Assembly: GCA_936432065.2 (NCBI GenBank)
Contig: OW386293.2
Coordinates: forward strand, 97,423,795-97,487,794
DNA length: 64,000 nucleotides
Reading direction: 5' to 3'
Source of the DNA: Rutpela maculata
Taxonomy: Eukaryota > Arthropoda > Insecta > Coleoptera > Cerambycidae
Under the pieces are notes generated by a model. That model did not search any database and was not told the DNA's origin. It saw nothing but the letters and a program-made list of their open reading frames with translations. How positions within the stretch are numbered: the stretch's first letter is position 1; the number at the start of each line of letters is the position of its first letter. This document shows, one piece after another, positions 1-10,967 of the stretch. The translations under genes and the position numbers were made by a program.

Positions 1-945
1 AACGATCCACCATGAATACTACCCCGGCCACATCTGGCAGGAAGGCTGTCCACCAAGAGTTATATGGCTTTTCCCAAAGATGGCCATCCCCACCACCCAT
101 TACCAACGAACGGGTTTTTTTGTTTAGTTATGTTTCCCGTATCAATAATCAAAATTATTAAGTGCTCTTGCCTACGAACTTAGTTCTTATAGTGTTGTGT
201 TTATTTTTATATTAATTTTAAGTCCATGTGGACACATTATAATTTTAACCTAGTTTTTAAGCCTGCCTACAGAAGACAGAAGCTACTATCCCACATTTCT
301 ATTTTTCTCCAAGCCAAACCCCGTCCAGCCTCACACCCGCCTCGGCCTCGGCGGTGTTCACCGCGGTTGTCTGGCTGGCTCCGGGCTAGGATCCGATGAG
401 GCATATATTTGTATCAAAACATTGAACAAAATATTAATTTTGTGCAGACTATAAATTTAGCACTCAAGTTCTTAGGTCCAAATCCCACCGAACGTAAGAC
501 TTTTTTTACTGTTTTAATATGAAAAAAACATTTCAACTTAATAGATATATTAAATGAGATCGTTATTATTTTTTAGTGCTCTTTTCGGCTTCAAAGATTC
601 CCCGGGTGGGGAGGTTCCAGCCTCTTCCAGTAGCTGCCGATTTTTTTTATATAAATTTGGAAATTAAACAGTCGTAAAAAAATATTGTAAAGCATAAAGT
701 GCCTTTTTTTCGCTCATAGGATTGTCAAACTTTCCATTCGTGAAAAAGTACCACTTTATTCACTTGTTGCATAAATTACTATTATGTTCTCACAATAAAG
801 AGCGCCTTTATTCGCGCAAATCACAAATTGGGCGACATCTATTATCTAAACATGTAACTGGTGAAGTGAGGAAAACAATTATTTTTTCTTATTGTTTACC
901 TGTTAATGTTTTTCAAAAAATAATAAATGTTCTATATATGTAAAG
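1..945. other. No recognisable gene; GC-rich pocket
   Basis: AT-rich sequence apart from the first ~120 bases and a GC-rich pocket at about 310-400. Neither gives a recognisable protein. The first 120 bases, with a stop-rich tail after them, could be the end of a retroelement gene, but no motif supports this. A short open frame at 722-943 has no recognisable domain and is probably chance. Confidence 0.5.
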
Positions 946-948
946 CCG

Positions 949-1865
949 CGTTCTCACTAAGCAGCATGCTTATAAAACATTTGTTTTAAAACAGAGTTTT
1001 ATAACTTGTTACAAATTCAAAGGGAAACTGTTTTAAAACAGACGCGTTTTAAAACAATTTTCGTGTTTTGTAACAAGTTGCACTGTTTCCGTCCTCTGTT
1101 GGTAAACATCAAAGAAAATCGGTAACTTGTTTTAAAAACATGTAATTCTGTTTAGAAACTGTAACATGTTATAAAACACTGACGAGGATGGAGTTGGACG
1201 AAAAGTTTGAATAGATGTAGGCGAGGCCGGAAAAAAAATAAGGGGGTTAACAGGACAATTACCCTTATAAAGTCTTGTAGTGTGTCAATCAAAGCATCGC
1301 ATACTTCTGGTACAATGCTACTGGTTGTTGAAGGTGCCATTTTAAAAAGATAACTTAGACGCCAGTAGCTAGAAACCTTTATGTTATGACTAGTCTTTTA
1401 CCGGAATGGCATCTCTAAAGTTGTGTCTTTTCTTTCAACGCGCCTACCAATGGAAGTAATCAGATTCTCAAAATCCTGGATTGTCATTCTTTGAAAGTTT
1501 TTGAAACTACCATCAGTTTTAAGTTTTCCAGCTAAGAGATCTCGGTCTTCACGTTAAAGATCACTCAAGAGGTAACTGCCGCTATACTTCTTCCTGGCCT
1601 GTAACGACGGACGAATCCAAAATCGTCTCTTTTTAGCCATTTTTGTATTGTTGGAACTAAACACCACACAAATCGCTTGGAGACGCCATGATTACTAAAT
1701 GTTTTCAAACATAGTTTGCTACTCGTTTTGAAATGTTTTGAAACCAAATGTTATTAAACATGTTTTGAAACCCTGGAGTTTCAAAACAATTGTTTTAAAA
1801 CCCTGGAGTTTCAAACCAATTGTTTTAAAACAAATGTTTTATAAACATGTTGCATAGTGAGAACG
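949..1865 (-). mobile_element. Decayed PIF/Harbinger DNA transposon with ~45 bp terminal inverted repeats
   Basis: Both ends carry the same inverted sequence, starting CGTTCTCACTA at 949 and ending TAGTGAGAACG at 1865, and continuing inward for about 45 bases with TATAAAACATTTGTTTTAAA. The palindrome GTTTTAAAAC or close variants recur many times near both ends (about 970-1060, 1120-1140, 1780-1835), which looks like a subterminal repeat. The interior encodes the first third of a PIF/Harbinger transposase on the minus strand (separate entry). At ~0.9 kb it lacks the DDE catalytic part and is non-autonomous. No clean TTA/TAA target duplication is visible. Confidence 0.75.
1150..1640 (-). pseudogene. 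PIF/Harbinger (HARBI1-like) transposase, N-terminal fragment, frameshifted
   Basis: Read from 1640 down, the pieces match the conserved N-terminal order of HARBI1-type nucleases. First KKRRFWIRPSLQ followed by a Y..LL-like block (1640-1570). Then F.NFQRMT..DFENLITSIG and a KDT block ending MPFR (1520-1400). Then RFLATG (1360) and a block with the family signature IVPEVCDALIDTLQDFI (1315-1255). Several frameshifts and stops separate the blocks, so this is not a working gene. The downstream DDE catalytic core seen in full-length proteins (~350 residues) is absent; sequence after ~1240 no longer matches. In the family the transposase cuts its own terminal inverted repeats with help from a Myb-like partner. 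It lies wholly inside the inverted repeats of the 949-1865 element. Family assignment is by recalled consensus, but block order and spacing agree well. Confidence 0.8.
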
Positions 1866-1918
1866 AGTACAAAGTTGCTTCTCAATATGAATTAATTAAA
1901 TTAATTGAATGTTCTAAA

Positions 1919-2122
1919 ATGACTAGTAAGTGAAAAAGATATCGGTCAGTGCCTCAGTGCAGTACATATTGTTCAGAAGCCGTGTCAAAGCACAGTTGTT
2001 CTTTTAAAGACAAAAAACTTCAGAATAAGTGTATAAATAGCTTTAATTTGGAAAACCACCTAGCAAATGTATGTGTGTGTAGCCAACATTTTCTACTAGA
2101 TAATTTTTTCACTAGTAAATAA
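1919..2122 (+). pseudogene. THAP zinc-finger domain relic (left copy)
   Basis: Starting at an ATG at 1919, the conceptual product holds PQCSTYC about 15 codons in, a Lys-rich middle, and VCSQHF-like residues near 2075-2095 followed by F..NFFTSK. This is the C-x2-4-C ... C-x2-H layout of a THAP DNA-binding domain, which usually sits at the extreme N-terminus of its protein, as here. The first codons are followed by a stop and frame changes, so it is dead. THAP domains occur in P-element and Kolobok-type transposases and in THAP-family host proteins; the rest of the protein is missing so the parent cannot be told. A second copy faces it at 2225-2410. The assignment rests on the Cys/His spacing and order. 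Confidence 0.6.
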
Positions 2123-2224
2123 TTTATATCTTATACATATTTATAGCTAATTATTTTAATTTTATCTACATTTATAGATAACATGTGAGGTTAAGTTTCA
2201 AAGTACCTATAATGATGATCTCTT

Positions 2225-2410
2225 GAATTGAAATTTGTTTCATTTAATGTAATTTGATAGATGGTTTTCCAATTTTTAAAGCTATTGTCCACTTATTGCG
2301 AAGTTCTCTATCTTTAGGAAACTTCATTGACACGGCTTTTGAACTATATGTACTGATGCACTGAGGCCTGAACATTATCTTTTACTCTCACTAGACATTT
2401 TAGAACTTTA
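2225..2410 (-). pseudogene. THAP domain relic (inverted right copy)
   Basis: On the minus strand from about 2402, an ATG begins a sequence that matches the 1919-2122 copy at about 75-80% by eye and keeps the better-preserved THAP middle: KAVSMKFPKDRELRNKW, then IALKIGKPS. The FP-x-D and R..W residues are THAP hallmarks (the Trp of the hydrophobic core). It stops short of the final C-x2-H. One frameshift near the start separates the first Cys pair from the rest. Together the copies form an inverted repeat of about 170 bp with a 160 bp spacer. Confidence 0.6.
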
Positions 2411-2429
2411 ATTGACGTTTTGAAGTAAT

Positions 2430-3187
2430 TTTGCACTCTTACAATAATGTTGAACTTTTATTATTATTTAAAAAAAACATTAACGGGTAAGTAAACAAAT
2501 ACGAAAAATAACTGTTAAAAATGCTTATACTTTCTTATTAAACCTTGCGTTGTGAGTGGCTTTGCATTCGAAGAAATGATATTAATACGAGTTCATAAGT
2601 GTAGGTCTTAAAGACCTCTTGTCTCTTGAGACCAATTTGATTTAAATCAGATACAAACTAAAAAATATATACTTACGAATGTTAAGTGAATCACTCTGTA
2701 TTTGGTCATATAAAGCACCATAATATTTCCTTGTTCTTATATGGCGTTATTTACACTTGAAATAAATTGTTATATGAGGCGATGGAAAGAAGAGACCTGG
2801 ATGAAAATGAATGGATGGACAAGAGAGTGCGGCGCTTAGGATGCGAGAGAAACGGCCCAATTAGCTGTAAACCACCCGCTGGATATATTCCAGGCATTAG
2901 AGAATTTTACCTAGAAAAATTCATGGTAGTTCTGGAAATAGACCTACTTTATGTTTTTTGGCTCACTGAATCCGAATTTTTAACTTCCCACCAAAAATTC
3001 CCTCCGGAACCCCCTCAAATTTTTTCTTTTTTTTCTTCATATTAGGAAAAAGATACCTAGAAATTCGAAAAGTAGACAAAATTTGCAACAAAAAAGATCC
3101 TTTGACATCTTAACGTTGAACGAACGGGGAAACGCTAGCACGGCTCGAAACATGAGCCTCTGCACTGCGGGACTGTATGCACTAAGT
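2430..3187. other. No recognisable gene
   Basis: One open frame at 2767-3045 (+, 92 codons) has a hydrophilic start rich in R, D, E and C and no domain I recognise; it may be a fragment of an unidentified element. Elsewhere the sequence is AT-rich with scattered stops. Confidence 0.4.
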
Positions 3188-3655
3188 TCAGTCAAAGTTA
3201 AAGATTGCAGGTTTGTTGGGGGTTTCTGAAATAATAATAGCGACAAGTTGAGCCTTGATTGTTTTAATGTGAGGTTTACAGTCACATTTAATTTGATCTA
3301 CAAGCTGTTTAAACGAAAGTTGACACTCGTGCTCATTTTCTTCGGAAAATACGTACTTTATGGCAGCTTGTACTTCAAATCCAAAAGCCCCACGCTTCAC
3401 AGATTCTTCAGATTTGGGTTTTAGAATTAGAGTAAGCTTTTTCATTCAAGACAAATGATACCGAGCTTGTTCCGCCACTAAATCGCCTTCCACAGGAGTC
3501 AAACGACGCACAATTTTATCACCCCAATCTACTTTCCGATTTTTCGCAAAATCTATGGCCTTATTCCGTATATTTAGCTGACGCACATTATACACAGGAG
3601 GCTCTGGAGGCAAACGACTTTGCTGTTCAAAATAATTAACCCCATAAAAACCCAT
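3188..3655 (-). pseudogene. Broken copy of an uncharacterised insect multi-copy gene (RYH-motif family)
   Basis: Two minus-strand blocks are in the same frame and directly abutting. 3655-3446 ends with the residues RRLTPVEGDLVAEQARYHLS and a TGA; the next codon is an ATG that opens 3445-3188. Read through, this gives about 155 residues with one premature stop. The pattern (a ...E.RYHL.C..-like motif, then a KPK....RGAFGFE....I..V block, then a Cys/Gln/Leu-rich helix and a ...K..LV..IIISET end) recalls an uncharacterised family present in many copies in arthropod genomes. From memory, full-length members carry a tesmin/TSO1-like CXC domain near the C-terminus. The CXC fragment at 26108-26473 may be the other end of the same type of protein. 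Function unknown. Confidence 0.5.
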
Positions 3656-5399
3656 AAAAATTTAATAGGAATTCAAATTCTTATTACGACGTACTATTTT
3701 AACCATTCCATTTTGATTGGTCAACCATTACTTTGAGTTCCATGATACATCAAGATTTCTAGAGTACAAGGTTCCCTAATATTCTGCTTTTAGGCGAGAC
3801 GTGAGTGCGGCGATGAAACGTCAGACTATCTTTTTTCTTCAAACGCGCAATAGCTGCGCAGTTATCTCACTCTAGAGGGTTGGTCCGTACTGGCCCGAAA
3901 TATGGTCTGAAGTATGCTATGATCTGTAGTGTTACATTCTACAACTTATCCTGATTACCAAAAAAAAAAAACGGGAACAAAATGCGAGGATAATTATCCC
4001 TTACCTCAAGCAGGTCACTGCGAGCTCGTTCCAGTTACGAGTTCTTTGCATAATTATTAACATTACATAAATCCTTACAATATTTTGAATCAGTTCCTTG
4101 CAACTGGTGTGATTTCACACCTCATATGCATACCTGGGATATTCAAATCTTGTTTGTATTTACTTACAAATAGGAGGAATTAACTATCGTTCTTATTAAC
4201 TTTATCTTACATATTGATATTATATGTATTTAAATCATATGACTCACCCTAAACCTAATTCTACAAAAGGTGTGTATAAATTAATACATAAATTAATACT
4301 GGTTATAGCGTGAGCAACGCAAATATGAAAGAATATTTAGTAATATACCTATCTGAAATTAAATTAGAAAAGGACTAATTAGTGTAAGTAGGCTTTAAAA
4401 ATATTACAACATAAACTAAATTTATAGTATAATACATAAAGGTAATAGAATTTGTAATAGCTAAACTCGAACAGTACTTATTACGAATTTTTCGCATTTT
4501 CTGTGGATGTGAAACGGAATGTATTGAGAAAAATTGCGTAGTTGGGAGTTGGGACGCGGGTTGCGCTTTGGTCGTAATATTTTGCATTCTGCATTCTTCG
4601 AAGGCGTTGTGATATATATGCGTTCAAAGTCAATGTCCTTCAATCAACCCTTGTGAAACTAAGGGATATTTTCTAGCAAAACACATTCTGCACATTTAGT
4701 TATAATACCCACTGATAGAATTAATTTTAATCTTTTACTATTTAAATGTAAGATATTAACATTTTCATTAAAACTGTTTTGACATACTAGTTTGAAAACT
4801 GCTCCTGATTTGTCCTATATAAACTTTAGGGCCAGTATCACAGATCAGAATAGGGACTCGAAGAAAACTAAAATCTGACAAAAAAGATCTTATAATGTTC
4901 CCTAGGTACTAGATAATATGAATATAACGATAACTTTCAAGTTTAAGAAAGATATGCTATAGATAAAATAATGGCGTAAATGCATAAGTTAATCCATGTG
5001 AAGGGCATTTTTTATTTGAATTAAGGTAGGTTATGATATTTTTTTCTTGAGTTGTCTATTTTGGACGAAAATACCGAACTGTTAAGACCAAATGTCACTT
5101 TCTTTTGCCTGACTTGCCAGATTGATTATCCAATATTTGAAGCATACAGATATGCCGAGAGTTATAAATAGAAGAACTAAAATAAAGATGTTAAAACGTA
5201 TTCAACATGTGAAAATTATAAAGCATAGGATATGAAGAAGATGGCAGTAAACACTGTGCGAAGTTGGGGTAAATATAAACAATTTGAAATGATTTTAATT
5301 AAAAAGAATTATATACATTCTTAAAACTATACATTTAATTTTATATCTCAAATCATGAGGGTACTTTAAAATTGTAAAAAATAAGATGTCAGACGATTC
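3656..5399. other. No recognisable gene
   Basis: AT-rich sequence with a single run of 12 A at ~3960. Short minus-strand open frames at 4375-4643 show no domain. Nothing else supported. Confidence 0.5.
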
Positions 5400-6075
5400 G
5401 TGTATAAAGTATCAAGAGGATAGTGAAGGAAGATGGCATTACTACCTCAGAAGCTGACTATGAATCAATATTTAGAAGGGAAGGAGCATCTAATGAAGAG
5501 TTCTTTAACTGATTTTCCAGAATATAAGACAGCTCATATACGTCATATTGTCCATGAATTTCATCGTGTTACATTGGCAAAACCGAGCCAGAAGATACGG
5601 GCTGATGTGGAATGAAATAGTACCAATGAAACATTGAGAATTATACTACATAACATGGAATTCAAGTGGAGAGGAACACAAAACAATCAGAAAGAACTAA
5701 TTGAAAATCACGACATAAGATGTCTCCGAATTTTGTTTTTAAAGAATATCTTGAGGGGCCACAACTTTGCAAAATTATCAATATAAAGAGCAATATATTA
5801 CCTACAAATTTGATGCCTTATTGCAAAACTATGGACATATTATTTTTTGTCTATCATCCTGATTTAAACCCTATTGAATTAATATGGACTACAGTTACAA
5901 ATAACGTTGTTGAAATAAATACCACGTTTAAATTAGAAGATCCACGTAAGTTATTCGAATATGAATTTAGTCAAATAACGCAAAAGGTTTGCAAGAAATG
6001 CTGTGATCAAGTGGTCAAGTCATCTAGGCAACGGCATTTACATTATACCTGTCGACTTAAAATTATTACGTAGAC
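5400..6075 (+). pseudogene. Tc1-like transposase relic with internal deletion
   Basis: The first part (about 5433-5760) reads as the region between the helix-turn-helix and the DDE domain of a Tc1-like transposase: FPEYKTAHIRHIVHEFHR, then after one stop TLRIILHNMEFKWRGTQNN and LIENHDIRCLRILFLK. The second part (from about 5830) resumes at the end of the catalytic domain with the diagnostic YHPDLNPIELIW, followed by a N-rich linker and a C-terminal helix with KCCDQV. The family's catalytic Asp residues lie in the part now missing or scrambled (5760-5830), so the copy cannot be active. A full gene would be about 340 codons; about 210 remain in two frames. No flanking inverted repeats were seen. 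Confidence 0.75.
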
Positions 6076-6144
6076 ATTTTCAGCCTTCATCTATTATTGC
6101 GAATAGTATGACTTATTGTTTTAATGTATTGTGACGTGCTTACC

Positions 6145-6605
6145 TGTAAACACCCTGTATCGTGGATTCGGAAATTATAACAACCAGGGTAACACTAAAC
6201 ACTAATTTATTAACTTACTTAATTACAACAATAACTACTTGGCTAATAACACACTGTGTACTACTTGATCACTTTACTCTCTTCTGTTCTGATCTTACTA
6301 CTCTTGCTATCTAAACTGAACTTCTTCACTGTGTTTACTCTCTGACCATTTCAACTGACAATTAGTACTGCACTAACTTCTCTCTTTTTGGTTTACTCCA
6401 TGCTTTATATACCTAAAGATGACAGATCTAGAAGCTTCTCTGATGACGTCACCATACTCTAGACAGTTCCAGAACAGATATGTCATCACTCTAGACTTTC
6501 TAGTAAGTTCTTTCCACATTCAGACATCCGAACTACTGAATTCTGTGCCTACTTTTCAGTGCAACTAATATAACCTTAAATCTTAAGGGGTTGCAACATA
6601 TTACA
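6145..6605 (-). repeat. Probable solo LTR of a retrotransposon
   Basis: On the minus strand the segment starts TGTAATATGTTGC and ends GGGTGTTTACA, the TG...CA form of an LTR with 5 bp inverted ends (TGTAA/TTACA). It contains a TATA box (TATATAAAGC, + coordinates 6402-6411) and about 190 bases further on an AATAAA polyadenylation signal (+ 6206-6211), the order expected of U3-R-U5. No internal gag/pol lies on either side, so it would be a solo LTR. I see no 4-6 bp target duplication (TTACC left, GTATT right), which lowers confidence in the exact ends. Confidence 0.55.
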
Positions 6606-6609
6606 GTAT

Positions 6610-7345
6610 TTTGTCTAATAAACTTTTAATGGTGGTGAACTTTACCATAAAACTATTTTAACTGTACGCCACTGTAACGCAGTTAGGACGCAACCTTGAG
6701 CAGGCACCTGCGCGTCGCATCCCTATAGCTCGCCATCGTTCCTAATTTTCTTAATAATATATGCACAACACAAAAGGAAATTGAAACTGAAAAGAGATTA
6801 TAATATGCTTGCGAGAGTAGTTGAAAATTAAAGTAGTTTTGAATTTTGTAGGCTCTTTTGTCACGTTAAATATTACCTAACTTGGATATATGAAAATGAA
6901 CTGTTGAATGTTATATTATTAAACGTTATAGTAATTATACTGGGCGAACTAGCGCCGATCGGTGACATTCTAAAGTTTTAGAGGGAGTCAGCTGTCAAAT
7001 ACTTGTGCTGTTGGAACATAATTTATCGTCAACGTTCGTTTAAAAAATTATTAGGTCATTTACAGCAGCAAAATTCAGGTTTCCCACGACCTACCCGAAT
7101 TCCAATAAATACTGGAAGGGAATGTGTATGCCAGTTCGAAAGAGGTCAAACCAAAGTCTGTGGTCACGTCCAAAAACCGTTCAATTATACTATACCCATA
7201 GAAGGAGGATAGTAACAGAATCACGTGATCAGCGCGTGCTATGGATTCTAGTGGAGGTTGAATTTGGAGAGGAGATAATTCAAAATAAGTTTTATAAAGG
7301 CTTATCAAATCAACATCGCTCTGTTACATGTGCCGCTTGACATTT
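6610..7345. other. No recognisable gene
   Basis: Three overlapping short open frames at 7003-7340 lie in a slightly GC-richer patch; none shows a domain. The rest is AT-rich. Confidence 0.45.
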
Positions 7346-7350
7346 TTGTT

Positions 7351-9329
7351 GCCGGCTCCACACGTTGGGCTAAGTCTGACAAACTTCGGTCAACACAAAT
7401 CCGTCGATGGTAAATTTGTCTTGGTTGGTTGCGAGTGAGCCAAGCTTGCTTGAGTTCGCCTCGGTGTCAGTAAATGTTACATAGATCAAAGGGGACTTCG
7501 TACGAGCTTGGGCCAGTCAGCAATTCCACGTCCATACGTTGGCTCATATAAGTATATATCTATCGCTTGCGGAGCCGCTTTTCTCTTGTTTTTAATTAAT
7601 ACCAAGCTAACTAAAATGAAAACCTGGGATATTGTTGTAAAAAATATGCGAATTACTAAGAGACTATTCACTTGTAGTAAATAATCACAGGTCTGCGAAT
7701 AAAGGTTATGAATGTTATTGATCAGTAGTAATTTTTCACGCTGAATTCGAATCTGGCCTCAGAATTGTTCCACACGTCAGCATTTTTAAATATTTGAGGT
7801 TAGGTACTTAAAAAATGACTTTTTTTGCAACTGTTGAGGTTATATATAGAAATCAAATGTTTTTCAGATTATTTTTAATAAATACATCAATTATTACCAT
7901 CCTTCATCTTTAAAATGAGCTTTCAAATGGTCATCTATGATGTTTCCTCGCAAAGTTATAGCCATCTTAAGATGACATGAATTTGAAACCATAATCCCCT
8001 ACAACTCAACAATCTTAATTAAACGACTCTAAAAGAATCAAGATTTAACACAATAAAAGGGAAAACATACCCAGCTCTTAACCAAACGACTCTAAACGAA
8101 TCAAGTTTAACACAACAGAAAGGAAAACGCAACAATCTTAACCAATGAGTCAAAGGACAAATTGTCATATTTTCGATTACAAAATATATATATCTTTGGG
8201 GCAACAACTAAGGCATCCCCAAATTGTATCGAGACCAAGCTCTTAGGAGGATGAAAACTATCCTTATACAATACGAAACTATCACCCCACTACTTTCACC
8301 CTAAAGGGAACCGAAGAAGAATTTATCCAGAACTATTAAACGCCAAGATTCTAACATGAAAAACCCAAAACCCTAAACCATAAACCCAAAATCAAAAACC
8401 ATACTTCCAAAATTCAAAACTTGAACCGGGAATCTTAATTTTATGAAATCTTTTTTTCTTGATTTCCAAAGACCTTGTTCTACGCCTTTTATGATGAGCA
8501 CTAGGATTATCACGGTGAAGAGACCAGCAAAAGTCAGCTAGCATCGAAGTAGACCATTTTCCTTGATATCTTCTTTCCATCTCTTTGATGTCCTGATGGA
8601 AGCGCTCCCCTTACTCTTCGCTAACAGCACCTGGAAACCAATCTAAGTGGGAGTGCAAATAATGCAATTTTATGTTGTGTTAAATTTGATTCTTTTAGAG
8701 TCATGTGGTTAAGATTGTCGCGTTTTCCCTTCTGTTGTATTAAATCTTGATGCGTTTAGAGTCATTTGGTTAAGAGCTCGGCATGTTTTCCATACTGTTG
8801 TGTTAAATCTTGATTCGTTTGGAGTCGTGGTTAAGAATGTTAAGTTGTAGGGTTTCAAATTCATGTCACCTTAAAATGGCTATAACTTTGCGAGGAAACA
8901 TCGTAGATGACCATTCGAAAGCTTATTTTAAAGAGGAAGAATGGTACTAAATTGTGGTATTTATTAGAAGTAAGCTGAAAAAAATTTTGAATCCTATACA
9001 CAACCTCAAAAGTAAACAAGTAGACAGTAGACATTTTTTAAGTACTTAACCTCAAATATTTCAAAATCTTGACGGTGGTGAGTCGATTCTGAGGCCAGAT
9101 CTAGTGCGAAAAATTACTTCAGAAATGACCCCCATCTGCCCAACAACAATATATTAAAGACCATTAGCCATTGCCGCCGCAGCAGTAACTTCCATGTCTG
9201 CCATCTTCTAGGTTTTAACGAGCAGTGCTGCTGCGGCCAACATATGGACGGTATATTTATAGACAAATATTTTGACAAATATTTCGGCAATTGTTTTGGC
9301 CAAAATATGGCCCAACGTGTGGAGTCGGC
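7351..9329. mobile_element. ~2 kb foldback element with short terminal repeats, long inner inverted arms and a captured gene fragment
   Basis: The ends are inverted copies of a ~20 bp sequence, GCCGGCTCCACACGTTGGGC at 7351-7370 and its complement at 9310-9329 with one mismatch. Inside are much longer inverted arms, about 7725-8160 and 8660-9115, which match at roughly 80-85% by eye over 430 bases. Each arm holds two to three tandem ~60 bp units built on a AACCAAACGACTCTAAACGA core followed by a TTTAACACAACA core. The loop between the arms (8170-8655) holds a minus-strand gene fragment (separate entry). No transposase of its own was found. I cannot assign a superfamily; no certain target duplication was found. 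Confidence 0.65.
8385..8680 (-). pseudogene. Fragment of an uncharacterised invertebrate protein (HSHLD...GERFHQDI family) inside a foldback loop
   Basis: Reading down from about 8680 the frame gives LHYLHSHLDWFPGAVSEE, a stop, then GERFHQDIKEMERRYQGKW and MLADFCWSLHRD, followed by a basic tail. I recall the same order (HSHLD.FP.N.G.VS.E.GERFHQDI..ME.RYQGKW...MLADYCW) at the C-terminus of many uncharacterised, often multi-copy, arthropod and other invertebrate proteins. The function is not known to me. One stop codon replaces the residue before GERFHQ, and the N-terminal part is absent. It sits entirely in the loop of the 7351-9329 element, so that element appears to carry it. No introns or promoter are visible. 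Confidence 0.6.
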
Positions 9330-9334
9330 AGGAC

Positions 9335-10865
9335 AGTTCAGCTAATCACTATCCAGCTTCATAAGAAACTTCAATTATGCATGGCTTGTAATAACATATC
9401 ATCTTGTATATGCTTATACAGTAAATTTAAAAATACCGTGTATGATTCTGGTTTCAATAAACCATATACTCCCTTGCAACTAATTCTGACACTACAAATG
9501 TTTGTGTCTGATTCGTTTTTAAGTACACACTAATTATTTAGATAAGATTCCAATTGGTTTAATATGGAAGAGACAACGTCCTAACGCTGAAATTTGCTAC
9601 GCATAGTAATTTAATAATTAGTAGAAATACATCTCGCAATTGTAGCTGCAATCTAAAGAAAATAACTGGTAATATGTGCCAGAGACCTAGTTCAATCACC
9701 ACTTTAACCAGAGATTAAGCAATCAAAACATATCTTGCCAAATGAGTGTGTGGGGCCCAATGAAAGGGACATTCAAAATAAGACTCACTCTCGGTGGAAT
9801 GCGGCGCGGAAGGATCGTGGGGAATCACGCGGGGGACCAGTTGTACACACCGACTGTATATTTGCAATTTGCAATTGAGATTACGCGGTCAAGGACCAGC
9901 CGGTCGACGGAAGTGCCGCCGGCTACTGACATTCAAAAATTATACGCCATTATGGTAAAATTTATTCAAATCCTACTGATTCTTCTCGGTACGGTCGCTG
10001 ACAATGCGCGTTTGTGTAAAATCGTGGGAGGAGATTTTGTTTTATTCAGGTTTGGAAATTATGCTAAGTTATACAGGGTGTCTAGACAATCAGTGACCTT
10101 AGTTTCTTTTCGAATATATTCATCACATGGAAAATAATTAAATTCCCATATGAATGTATTCAGTAAATTAGCTCATTGTTCGGCATCGTCTTCTCCCACA
10201 TCTTATACTTTTTTGGCCAAAGAGAAGACAATATAGCACAATTAATAGTTCAGAGAAAATGTAACATGGCAAGAAGCGAAGAGGACACTCTCAAAAACGG
10301 GACGCTGTTACCAAGGAACTGATGCAAAGAAGCTTTTCGGGGCCGGAGCTTAACAAGCAACCGCGACAAATCGTGTGGTGCTATTGGATGTACTAAACAG
10401 CAAAGAGAAAGGGTATTTGCACTTATTTCAATGAGCATATTTCGAGAAAACTGCATTTATCCGAAAATACCCCTACAATTATGGTGTTTGTTTTTATTTT
10501 TTTATTTACGCAAAATATCTGTTGTTGTTTAAAGTACAGCAACAAAAGTAGTTTCTTTGTTATTTTTAAAAAAATTTATACTTTTTTTTAAATCATGTTT
10601 TTAGAAGGAAATCCAATTAACAAGTTTTTGTAAAACCCAGATTTTTTTTTATTTCTTATAATTTACGCAAAAAATATACAAATAGAAATATTTCAACAAA
10701 GGTTGTTCAGAATTAGAAAAATTTTGTATGAAGCAGTATTTGCAAAAACCAATCATTTTCTAGATACAATAATTTGTTTATAAACATTTCTTGTAATAAA
10801 AAATTTCCAAATTCCACAGTTAAAGTTAATACTAGCATTCGTAATTATGTGGTAGTACATCAAGG
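9335..10865. other. No recognisable gene; one GC-rich 131-codon open frame; one CAGGGTG terminus
   Basis: A plus-strand open frame at 9742-10137 spans an unusually GC-rich pocket (about 9780-9950) but shows no motif or plausible signal. At 10071-10079 the sequence ATACAGGGTGTCTAG has the form of a Tc1/mariner-type terminus; no matching second end was found. A run of short complementary frames at 10250-10456 has no domain. Confidence 0.4.
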
Positions 10866-10967
10866 GTAGATAGTAGATGCAAAATAAAGTGCATTTAGTT
10901 ATACTGACCCTTTTAACACAAATAAAGGACTAAGGCAGGGGGATGCGCTGGCGTGTCACCTTTTTTA

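Noticed and set aside
6145..6605. A full LTR retrotransposon at the solo LTR
   Set aside because: No second LTR, primer-binding site or gag/pol motif was found on either side.
9742..10137. 131-codon open frame on the plus strand in a GC-rich pocket
   Set aside because: No domain, no splice or start context, and composition shifts midway; the openness follows from local GC content.
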